This document shows, one piece after another, positions 36,301 through 48,300 of a stretch of DNA of 64,000 bases. The translations under genes were made by a program, and so were the position numbers. This DNA is from Nyssa sinensis. Taxonomy: Eukaryota > Streptophyta > Magnoliopsida > Cornales > Nyssaceae. The notes under the pieces were generated by a model that did no database searches, was not told the DNA's origin, and saw only the letters and a list, made by a program, of their open reading frames with translations. Every line of letters starts with the position of its first letter. Position 1 is the stretch's first letter. Location: NCBI GenBank assembly GCA_008638375.1, contig CM018043.1, positions 52,960,947 to 53,024,946 of the forward strand, given 5' to 3'.

Positions 36301-39300
36301 CTATGGGGAGAAAAATTGGACAACTGGTAACAACACTTTCTTAACACCTAACCCAATTACCCCACCCACCCAAAAAATAAGGGACTTCGTTGAAGAAAAC
36401 TTCAAGACAATTACAGAAATTTCCCTCAAAATGCTACAGGCGAGGCAATTGGTATTTTCGTGTTCTTAAACAAGGAGAAAAACAATATAAGTGATAACAA
36501 CACTCTCATAGCACTATGGGGAGAAAAATTGTACAACTGGTAACAAAACTTTCTTAACACCTAACCCAATTACCCCACCGACCCAACAAAAAAAAAGGGA
36601 CTTCGTGAAGAAAACTTCAAGTCAATTACAGAAATTTCCCTCAAAATGCTACAAGCGAGGCAATTGGTATTTTCATGTTCTTAGACAATTAAGGAGAAAA
36701 ACAATATAAGTGATAACAACACTCTCATAACACTAAAGTCAAATCCCAACCCCCCCCCCCCCCCCAAACAAAAAAAACAGGAAAAAAAAAAAGAACGAAA
36801 AAAGATGACCTCAAAAAGAAAAAAGGGACTACGTTGAAATTCACACTAGGAATAAAGTGGATAAAGAATGCATAAAGAGAGAGAGAGAGAGAGAGAGAGA
36901 CTAAATCAAAACATTTCTAGCCCAAAATGAGATATCTAAAATTTAGGATGACATTAATGGCCCCTACACTGCAAAGTTTCTCATACATACATACATACAT
37001 AGATATATATGTATGACAAGGGAACCTGGACCTCCTAGAGCAACCGACCGAATAACTTGGGTGCCCGCCCCTCAAGTGCTGTGCACCAGGTAATCCCGGA
37101 CACAAAAGTCTTTATGAGTATACCCTTGGGAGTTGGTGAGAATCCATCATGTGACCTCCACCCCCTTGGGGATGTTTCTTATAATATTACCAACCATTTA
37201 TCGTTTTAATAACATTAAGGGTTTCCAAGGACGGAGCTAGCTTGGGCGTTGGGGGAGGGGGGGGGGAAGGGGCAATTTTTTATTTAATTTTTTTTCAAAC
37301 ATACCCCCTTTAATTATATTTTTGCCCCCCCTAGGTCTAAAATTTTGCACTTACCTTTATTTTAATCTTAATTTGAGCCTTCAATGAGACTTTTTGGGAT
37401 CTTTTGTATTGCGTAAAGTTTTTTAAGTCTCTTTTTTATTGGACTTTGTATCTAATTTGTAAGTTCCTTTATATTAGTAATTTTAGTTACTTATCAAAAA
37501 TATTATCAATCAATATTAAAATTTTATGCTTTTTTAATTATAAAATTTATGATCGAACATTTAATGAAATTTTTTTTTCCCCTAAAGTAAATTCTTGGCT
37601 CCATACCTGAAGGGTTCAATTCTCAAACCAGCCATCAAAAAGAGGAAAAGGATGACTGAAGTGGGCGGTACTCTGCATGTTTCAAATTCATCTCACAGTC
37701 GATGCCAAAAAAGTGAGAATTAAGTCTCCCTTCACGTTTTTGAAGCTTTATAATTAAAATTAAATACACGCTTATGGTAGACAATGTTCATAAAAAGAGT
37801 ATCCTATGAGTGGTTTTTTTTATGATTGATCTAGTGAGTAAATTTGATGCCAAAGAACCTAAAAGAGGCTTGTAGCCTTATCTAGGGGTCATTAGAGGCA
37901 GAAGGTAGCAGAACACAAGGACTGAAGGATGCAAGAAAAGAGAAAAAAGTCCAAGAGAGGTAGATGCACATCTAGATAGTATCAGAAAACTAATATGCAG
38001 CAGTTACTGTTGAACAAGTCCATAACAGTTTATCAAGTGATGCCTGCTAAGAAAGAAGAAGAATGAATGAACTTCATAGACGCTGTTAACATGAGTTGAA
38101 GATTGCTACACTCAAACAATGAGAATCCCATATCTCTTCAACATGCTCATCACATAACACAAATTATTCAATTATACAACCTCACATAGTCCTCACTTTA
38201 AATACTTGACTACAATTACTGATCCCAACTTTTGAACCTCAAACATAAGATATGTTGGTATTGTTGAGGAAGCTACTGCATTTAAGCCTGTAATGGCAGA
38301 CATGCACCATGAAGCCATCTTAAAAAATATGCTTAAATAAAAAGTTACCTCGAGAAATCGTTAGGAAAGTAAGACACAAACTACTTGCATATATTATCAA
38401 TCCCAGTTGAGACATGGGTGTGTGTGTATATTTCCTAAAAACAAAATTATGGTATTTCTTATTAAATGAAGAAACCAACCTGGCCTTGGCAAAACAAAGC
38501 TTTCACATTATTCTCTCCATCACGCATTGCAAGGTCTATGTCCCACAATGCTCCTTCTATGTCTCCTAATTTCAATTTGCAGGCCTAAAGCAACCATGTG
38601 ACACCATCATTGGATAGATATAGAAAATATAACATTGAGAATAGGATGAGATAGGATCGTTCACAAAAAAGAAAAAGAAACCCAGGAAAGGCATGCTACA
38701 AGACAAAATGGAGTGGACATGTCCAAGAACTAGCAACTGAAGATCTAAATGCAAATTTTTATAACATAACATATACAATATAAAAATTAAAAAAAGGCAC
38801 CCCAAAAACTTCCAGAACCTATTCAAGGCAGCTTAAAATGGAACTAATGATGAGTGCCACAATCCCCAATACTAAGCATATAGTAAACTCAAGGTTGTTA
38901 AAATCGATATCCTACAATGGATTGATGAGGGGGTACTCATATAGTAAACTCAAGGTTGTTAAAATCGAGATCCTACAATGAATTGATGAGGGGTACTCAG
39001 GATCGATAAGCATATACTAAGCATATAGGATGATGATTTCTCGTAGAACATTTAACTAAGATAAGCCATTAAAATAAGGTGTAAACTATAAAAAGAAAAA
39101 AAGTTCATAAATCATCATTCATCAATAATTAATTATTTAATTTAATCTAGAAGGAATTTTTTATTTTAAAATGTTTCGGCCACTCGGCCATGAAATAAAA
39201 ATATTACGGCCACACTTTCATGAAGGGTTTTATAACAAGGAAAATTAGAGATTAATTAGTTCAAAACAAACTTATTGAGTTTGCGTGCGCGCATGCGCGC

Positions 39301-39302
39301 GC

Positions 39303-39341
<39 letters not shown>

Positions 39342-42300
39342 CTAATTAGCCTAAAGCAATATTTTTGAAGAAATTTTTTTTAAATGGCAATATCAGACCA
39401 AGCTAGTCATAATAAGAAATTAAATGACTTAAAAATTAAAATTAACTAGTATAACACTTGACTAGTCTAACGCAAACTAAAACAGTCATTCAAAAATCAA
39501 AATGATAAAAAAGTTTGGACATGATTAACTCATTTAGGATATTTAAATAAATCTTAATCTTTATTCAATAAAATTAATATGGTCTTGAACTGTTACTTAT
39601 CAAAGACACATGGGAGAATAATATTATAGGACTATATTGTAGGATCGGTAAAATCAATAGAATCGAGAGTCAACTCGGGATCCTAGTGATCCTATAGGGA
39701 TTTCATAAGGATTCTACCTTCCGGGGATTTTTTATGGGATCAGGGTCTGAAAACCAAGAGAGAAGAATAATTCTCTATTTCATTCCATTCAAAATATACA
39801 AGAGTATTTATACACAAATTTGGGCCTATATAGTCAACCCTACAGCTCATATATTCTAGAATAACCCTACAGCTCATATACAGCTCATATATTCTAGAAT
39901 AATCCTACAGCTCATATACAGCTCATATATTCTAGTATATTCTGTAACACTCCCCCTCAAGCTGGAGCATAGATATTAATTAGGACCAGCTTGTTGCAAA
40001 TATAATCGACTCGAGCCCCATTGAGAGCCTTTGTGAAGATATCTCCTAACTGTTCTCCAGTTTTCACGTATCCGGTAGAGATCAAATTTTGCTGCAACTT
40101 TTCACGAACAAAATGACAGTCAATCTCAATATGCTTAGTCCGTTCATGAAACACAGGATTGGAAGCAATATGGAGAGCCGCTTGGTTATCACACCACAAT
40201 TTTGCTGGTATTGAAGCTTTAAGACCAACCTCAATCAAGAGTTGATATATCCACATTATCTCACATACAGATTGTGCCATAGCTCTATATTCTGATTCTG
40301 CACTGGATCGGGACACAACATTTTGTTTCTTGCTCTTCCATGAAATCAAATTTCCTCCAACAAAAACACAGTATCCGGTAGTGGATCTGCGGTCAATCTT
40401 GGAACCTGCCCAATCTGCATCTGAAAAACCTTCGATGTGAGTATGTCCATGATTCTTGTACAGTAACCCTCGTCCAGGAGCTCCCTTTAAGTAACACAAG
40501 ATCTGTTCTAACGCTGCCCAATGGTGAACTGTTGGGGAGGACATGAATTGACTGATAATACTAACAGAGTATGCAATATCAGGACGTGTCACTGTAAGAT
40601 AGTTCAACTTTCCAACCAGCCTCCTGTATTTTTCCGGATCTTCAAATAAGTCTCCATCTTTCGTGAGTTGTAGGCTGGGAAGCATTGGAGCGCTGCATGG
40701 CTTAGCCCCCAACTTTCCAGTCTCAGTTAACAGGTCAAGCACATATTTCCTCTGGGATAGAACAATGCCTTTCTTGCTTCTCGTCACCTCAATTCCCAAG
40801 AAATACTTCAACACCCCTAAATCTTTTGTGTGAAACTGGCTATGAAGAAAGGACTTCAAAGATGAAATTCCCACAGTATCACTTCCAGTAATGACAATAT
40901 CATCCACATATACAACAAGAAGAATGAGGCCAGATGTAGAATGCTTATAGAAAACTGAGTGGTCAGACTTACTCTTATTCATTCCAAACTTCTCCACTGC
41001 CTGACTAAATTTTCCAAACCAAGCACGGGGACTCTGTTTCAAACCATATAAGGACTTGCGAAGACGACAAACTCGCCCACACTCCCCCTGAGCAACAAAT
41101 CTAGGTGGTTGCTCCATATACACTTCCTCCTGGAGATCACCATGTAAGAAAGCATTTTTGATGTCTAACTGATGTAAAGGCCAATCATTAGTAGCTGCCA
41201 GAGAAATAAATAAGCGAACCGAGGTCAACTTAGCAACAGGGGAGAAAGTATCAGAATAATCCACACCATAAGTCTGAGCATAGCCTTTAGCCACAAGACG
41301 GGCTTTAAGGCGAGCCACAGAACCATCGGAATTGAATTTGACCGCAAACACCCATTTACAGCCAATAGCTTTCTTTCCTGCAGGTAAATGCACTAAATTC
41401 CAAGTATCATTAGCATCTAAAGCATTCATCTCTTCGATCATAGCATCACGCCATCCAGGATGGGACAAGGCATCATGGACAGTTTTGGGAAGAGACACAG
41501 AATCCAGGGAAGCAACAAAAGAACACGAAGAAGACGACAAGTGAGCATAAGAAACAAACGATGAAATAGGATAAGTGCACTGACGCGTACCTTTGCGAAG
41601 GGCAATGGGAAGATCAAGATCACCAGCCACAGGATCCGATGGCGAAGAAGAAACCGGTGCAGGACATGGATCAGATGGGTCTCGTCGTCGGGAATAGACA
41701 TAGTGAAGAGGTGGTGGTGGGGGGGATGGTGGTGCGGAAGGTGGGGTAATAGGGGAAGGGGCTACAATGGGAGGCGGAGAGGTGATAGTATAAACCAACA
41801 GGTCATCATCCTCCCCCTGACTCGAAGGAGTAGAAGCAGCAGGGAAAAAAGGAATATGTTCGAGAAAGGTAACATTAGCGGACACAAGATACTTGTGAAG
41901 GCTAGGACAGTAGCACCGATACCCCTTTTGTAGACGAGAGTAACCCAGAAAAACACATTTTAGAGACTTGGGATCTAATTTAGTGACCTGGGGACGAACA
42001 TCACGAGCGAAACAAGTACTACCAAATATCCGGGGTGCAATAGGAAACAAGGGTTTAGTAGGAAAAAGGACAGTGTAAGGGATCTCCCCATGAAGAATAG
42101 AGGAAGGCATGCGATTAATCAAGAAACAGGCTGTGGAAACTGCATCAGCCCAAAAATGTTTAGGAACATGCATTTGGAATAAGAGGGCCCTGGCTGTCTC
42201 AAGAAGATGCCGATTTTTTCGTTCGGCCACACCGTTCTGAGATGGAGTGTTAACACAAGAGGATTGGTGAAAAATGCCATTTTGAATCATATAGGTCTGA

Positions 42301-45300
42301 AAGGGATCGGAAAAATATTCTTTGGCATTATCACTCCGTAATGTATGCACAGAAACATTAAACTGTGTTTTAATTTCAGCACAAAAGGCACTAAAGTGGG
42401 AAAATAATTCAGAACGATTTTTCATTAAATAAAGTCAAGTGACACGAGAAAAATCATCAACAAAAGTAAGAAAATATCTAAATCCAGTAGTGGACACAAC
42501 AGGACACGGACCCCAAACATCTGAATGGACTAACTCAAAGGGAAAACTAGCCCTTTTATTGACTCGAGGGACTGACGGCAAACGATGATGTTTTGCAAAC
42601 TGACATGACTCACAATCTAAGGAAGATACAGTCTGAAACTGAGGACATAATTTCTTCAACAGAGGCAAAGAAGGATGTCCCAACCGACAATGCGCTTCAA
42701 AGGGAGTTACGACACTAGAACATGCAATGGGCCTGGGTACCTGGGTATCCAGAAGGTAGAGACCACCGGATTCATATCCTTTACCAATAATCTTCTTTGT
42801 CATAAGATCCTGAAAGAGACAATGATCAGGAAAAAATGAGATGCAACAATTTAGGGTACGAGTAAGTTTACTAACAGACATTAAATTAAAAGAAAATTGT
42901 GGTAAACTCAAGACAGAAGACATCGAAATCAATGGAGTTGGATTAACAGTACCAGACCCAAGCACAGAAGAAGTGGAACCATCTGCTAAAGTAACATTAG
43001 AAGGAGATGTGTGGGACTGAAAAGAGGAGAAAAGACTAAAATTACCTGTCATATGATCTGTAGCACCAGAATCAATGACCCATTGTGAGGAAGAGGAAAG
43101 AAGACACGTATTTGGTTTACCTAACTCGGCAATGGCAGTGACAGGTGGAGATGAATGCTGCAATGCTTCTTGATACTGAGTGAATTTAGCGAATGCATCT
43201 GCAGAGACTGTAATGGTTGGCTCAGATGGGCGAGGTGGAGTAACTGCAACATGGGCTGAATGAGACTTCTGAGACTTATTTTGCAATTTCTTACACGTGC
43301 GCTTGGTATGGCCCGGCTCATGACAATAATAACAGACAACTCCCCCTGCATCCTGACTACCTGTACCGCCGCCTCGGTTCTTAGGATAAGACCGTCTAGT
43401 GTCAAATCCACCATGATGACTGACAAGAGCACTAGAAGCATGAACCGAGGGAGCAACAGATGTACTAGTAGCTGTGCGAAGTACCCTAGTAAAGACCTCA
43501 TGGAGAGAGGAAATCTCAGCACTAGAGAGAATCTGAGATTTAGCAATCTCAAACTGAGAATTAAGGCCAGCCAAGAAACTCATTACTGCCATTTGCTCCC
43601 GTTGAGCTTGCTGGACTTTGACATCAGTACTGAAAGGTAACAAGACATTTAATTCTTCATAGGTTCGTTTGAAATTCATAAAATAGGCCTGAAGAGAGTG
43701 ATCTTGTTGTTCAGCCCGATAAAAGCCCTTACAAACCTCATAGATACGTGAAAGATTGCCCTTTCCAAAATACAAAAATTCTAAATATTCCATCAATTCT
43801 TTAGCATACTCACAGTGATTAATCAGGCTAACAACCTCAGTGTCAATAGAGTTTCTGATTTGCAAGAACAAGCGAGCATCATCTCTCAACCATTCCTTGC
43901 GAGTATTATCGGTTGGAGGATCTTCGGTAAGATGAGTGTCCTTAGAAATACTCCGCAGATAAATCCTAACAGTCTTACACCAATCAAAATAATTTGGACC
44001 AGTTAATTTATGTTCTGTGATTTTGGACATCACGGGAATGACATCAGTCACGACCAAATTCTTTTGTTCGTCAGCCATAGAAACAAAACCACCAAGAAGC
44101 AAGCAACGAACCAAGAACAGTAGCAGGGAAGCACCAACAATGAAGCAACAGGACACACAGAGGGTCCAAACGAACAGTGAAGCAGCAGGGAAGCACCAAC
44201 AGTGAATCAACAGGACACACAGAGGGTCCAAACGAACAACCGTGAAGCAACAAGGACACACAGAGTGTCCAAACCAATAGCAGCAAAGCAACTGGATGCA
44301 CAGAAGTGCCGGAGAGAGAGAGACGACTCCAGGAAGAGTGATCGGAGGTCGAGGCGCAGTCGCACGCGCCTCCACGCGCCGGCACGTGAAGTAGCTGACG
44401 ACGGCAGAAACTTCTAGTGGCGCGTGAGGGTCACGCGCTAGGTTTCCGGTGACCGGACTTCAGGGACAGGCCGATCGGCAGGTGGGCGACTGATCCTGAG
44501 TGGCGGTGAGAAGCAAGGGTCACTCGAACAGGGTGACTCAAGGAATTTCCCAACTCTGCTCACTGTGGGCAGAACAGTGGGAAAGAAAGAGAAGAAGAAA
44601 GAGAGGAAAAAAAAAAAAATTCTACTCTTTCAGAAAGGCTCTGATACCATGAAAACCAAGAGAGAAGAATAATTCTCTATTTCATTCCATTCAAAATATA
44701 CAAGAGTATTTATACACAAATTTGGGCCTATATAGTCAACCCTACAGCTCATATATTCTAGAATAACCCTACAGCTCATATACAGCTCATATATTCTAGA
44801 ATAATCCTACAGCTAATATACAGCTCATATATTCTAGTATATTCTGTAACAGGATCGATTTGATATTTTTGAATTGTAAAATCATAAGATCATAAGATAC
44901 GGATTGGGATTTTAACAACTATGAGTAAACTAAGAAAATCCATGATTCCCTCACCTGACTAATTACTCTCAACAACGCAACAAAGCCTTGTGACCTTGTC
45001 CCAACTATTTGGGCTCGGCTTCATGAATCCCGCACTTGACTAATTTTGGGAGAAAAATTGTATCATCTTCATATCATTGGTATCTAATGCTGGAATCAAG
45101 CTAATTATGATATGAAGGTTTTCGATGCTAATAAAATCACAGAAAGGATGATCTACCACTCAGTTTGACAATTTGAATAGTTTTTATTTATTCCAATAGA
45201 CTAGTAGGTGGATGAAAATTTGAATTTCCTAAGACCTTGAGTTTGTCTGAAGATTCAATTGATAAAGAATCACTATTCAGTCAAAAAAACACAAGGCTCG

Positions 45301-48300
45301 CCAGTAAGTGCAATATAGCATATTCAGAAAGAGAGAAGCAGTTAATTTATGAAAGTTCTACAACGAAGCTTTAAAAATGGACATGATTGTTTAGGCAGGC
45401 ACAACAAGTGGTAACTCATGTGATAATTCAAATCGCTAATTTAAGGATGTTGAATAAACCTCTGAGTCTCTGCCAATTCAAACAGTGGATACAGGAATTT
45501 AATTGTCCCGTCTTCCAATCGAACCTTGTTAAGCTAAATGAGTGAGGGGGAAATAAGAAAGGATTGAAACAGAAAATTATTAGAAATTTGCACAATCAAG
45601 AGATTGTAGGAGTAGATCTAATAAGAGTAAAGATAATGGTATAATGGTCAAGAATGTCATGGTCAGATATCTACAGATGATCAATGACATTGCAGGTGAG
45701 GGCAGGTATAGAAAGTGGCTAAACAGAACATAACTAGAGTTGATAAGAAAAATGTTACAAGACGTCTTGTAGAAGGAAACGAGGTAAAGAGGGAAGATAA
45801 TGCGGAAGTTGGGAAAACTTAAGGAACAAAGGAATTCTAGATATGTTTGTGCATCATTCCTTATTTTCTTGTCTCTAGTAATTATTACTGAACCAAAAAT
45901 CATAAATGAAAAAATTTCCATTAGTTCTCTTCTCTGCTTCTCTCTGCTTCATGGAACTAAATGCACCTAGAAAAAAAAATCATGCTTTGACTGAATTATG
46001 GCTATTGAAGTAAACTCATTCATGTATTAAGGCAATTGCAACAAAATTTACAACATCAATGAGATCTAATCTCAAACATTTTGTGGGAATGAACCACTGA
46101 AAACATATTGCTATCATGCTGAAAACTCAGAGCTTGCCAATACTAGTGATATAGGCACATTTGGAACCAATCATGAATTGGGAAACTTAATGAGAGAACT
46201 ATCATAGAGTGCAGAGGGATTAAAAGAGAAGTAAAGGAGAGATGTGTTGGTCTACTCAAAATAATTTTAAATCTTCTTCCTGGATGTTTCAAAAAGATTT
46301 AAGCATTTTAAACTCGTAAGCTAAGAAGCATGGATACGAATACGGACACGGATAAGGATACGACATGGACACGCGGACACGACAATTTTCAAAAAAGGTA
46401 AGACACAGATACGTTAAGGACACGTAAAATATATATTTTTTATATGACTATATAATAAAATCTTATTATTTTTTCAATCAAAATTGATATAAAAACGCAC
46501 AAATCACATAAATATTATTAATATATCAAAATATAAAAGTCATTAAATAAAATTTTAAGAATTTCATTTAATAATCAACATTCATGATTCAAATTTCAAA
46601 ACAAATTTGTTAACTGTTACCGGGATTTGATTAGTACTATTTTAGGAATGTTTTTCCTCTATATCTAGATTGTATATAGCAAATAATTAGCCTGTAAATA
46701 AGACTGGAAATACTTACCTTGTATAGCTTTTAGGCACTAGAATTCTGGCAATCAATATGTAAATCTTTTCTATATAATGAAAGCAAACCCTATGGAAAGG
46801 GTATTCAGACCAATTTGACATGGTATCAGAGCCCCTACTCTAATATTCATCTCTGTGGTCTTAATCCTTCGTGTGCGACGGGAAGAATTTTTTTTCCCTC
46901 TGTTTCAGCAAGTTCCATCTTGCTTTTTGTGTGTCGATCCTTTCTGTGGTGAACCACGTTGTGAGTTTACTGTTTTGTGGTAGTCGACCTCCTCTGTGGT
47001 GGTGTTCAACGTTTTCTATGGTGGTTGAGTGGTGTTCACCCTCTCTTGGTGGTCGTTGTTCTGGTTCTGGGCTGCGTTCTCTCTCTCGGTGATCGCTTTG
47101 TGGTGGCTGGGTCGCTGTGGGCACGTTGGCTCTCTCTGTGGTGGTGGCGAGGTGATCGGTGACGGCTGTTGCCGTCTGTGCTGGGCAGGTATCGGTCTGC
47201 CGATTCTTTGTGTTGGGCTGTTTACCGTTTCTTTTTCGGGCCTACTTATTCTGTCCGTGGGCTTCTCTCTTATTTGTGTTGCGTGCTTGGGCCTTTTTTT
47301 TTTTCATTCGGAATTGGAACTGAATTGATTTGGGCTTCTTGTTATTTTTTTTTTTAGTGGGCTTCCATCATGTCTTTTGAAAATACTATTGTACGATTTA
47401 CTGGAAAGAATTTTTCTACATGGGCATTTCAATTTAAAATGTTCTTGAAAGGGAAAGAATTATCCAATCATATTGATACTTCTGTTCGAGTTCCCACTGA
47501 TGAAAAGGAATTTGCCCAATGGGAGGTCAAGGATGCTAAGGTGATCTCCTATCTATTGGGGACGATTGAGCCACATCTTGTCACCAATCTTCGCTGTTTT
47601 ACTACAGCTCAGGCTATGTGGGACTACCTGTATCGTATTTATCACCAAGACCACAGTGCTCGAAAATTCCAATTAGAATTGGAAATTAGCAATTACACTC
47701 AAGGTAATTTGACCATTGAGCAATTTTATTCTGGTTTTATTAATCTTTGGAGCGAGTATTATGCTATTGTTCATGCTAAGGTTCCCCCCGCGGCACTTGC
47801 GGCTCTTCAAGCGGTTCATGCTGAGAGTCAACGCGATCAGTTTTTGATGAAGCTTCGATCAGTTTCAAATCCCCATGTTCTGTCCCTCTGGTAATTCTGT
47901 TCAGAACATGCCGGGAGGTGGAGACATATAAATTTCTTCTTTCAAATCCCCATGTAGAAAAGCATTCTTCACGTCCATCTGCCGGAGAGACCACCCCTGC
48001 GACGCAGCAAGGGCCAAGATAGTCCGTACAGTAGTCATTTTGGCAACAGGTGCAAATGTCTGTTCATAATCAATTCCATACTCCTGCCGGTTCCCAAGTG
48101 CCACGAGACGGGCCTTATATCTGTCCAGTGAGCCATCAAACCGAAACTTGACTGAGTATACCCATTTACAACCAATAGGTTTGACACCAGAGGGACAAGT
48201 CACAAGATCCCAAGTGTGATTGTCTTGAAGAGCTTGGATTTCTTCTTGCATGGCCTGTTGCCAACATGCTTGGGTGGCTGCCTGAGTATAAGAGTGAGGA

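Larger units (their letters stand above)
20413..37855. repeat. Tandem segmental duplication, copy B
   Basis: Begins with gaaaaagtttaattgctaac (MITE left arm, equivalent to 7,546) directly after the end of copy A, and ends at gatgccaaag (37,846-37,855) in CYP40 intron 5. It holds patatin-like gene 3, WEB-like ORF B and the authentic CYP40 exons 6-8. Additions specific to copy B are a solo LTR (22,974-24,113) and a Copia element (30,887-35,614). Confidence 0.93.
39748..44851 (-). mobile_element. Copia-2: young, nearly intact LTR retrotransposon in CYP40 intron 4
   Basis: LTRs at 39,748-39,949 and 44,650-44,851 are 202 bp each and differ at one position by eye. They start TG and end CA in minus orientation. 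Five bases repeat at the ends (gggtc / ggatc, one mismatch). The primer-binding site tggtatcagagcc adjoins the 5' LTR and a polypurine tract gagggggag adjoins the 3' LTR. Gag, protease, integrase, RT and RNase H lie in one frame, broken by a single stop. Short AT-rich repeats in the LTR (ctacagctcatatattctag) are regularly spaced. Near-identical LTRs and conserved frame indicate recent insertion. Confidence 0.96.
38892..44920. mobile_element. Non-autonomous DNA element (Mutator-like?) split by Copia-2
   Basis: The left end aggttgttaaaatcga and the right end tttaacaact (inverse of aggttgttaaaa) are inverted. The flanks repeat agtaaactca (38,882-38,891) and agtaaactaa (44,924-44,933), a 9-10-base duplication with one mismatch. 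The interior outside Copia-2 is rich in ggatcc and gatcctat motifs. The left end is tandemly doubled (a unit of about 60 bases at 38,880-38,999). The duplication length points to a MULE, but no transposase or long inverted repeat is present. Confidence 0.5.

Noticed and set aside
41332..41956. + strand and alternative-frame ORFs across Copia-2
   Set aside because: Shadows of the retrotransposon polyprotein.
46865..47330. Open frames in the Copia-3 leader (Val/Trp/Cys rich) and their copies at 50,804-51,321
   Set aside because: Low-complexity GT-rich leader; frames overlap each other and are not conserved between the two arms.
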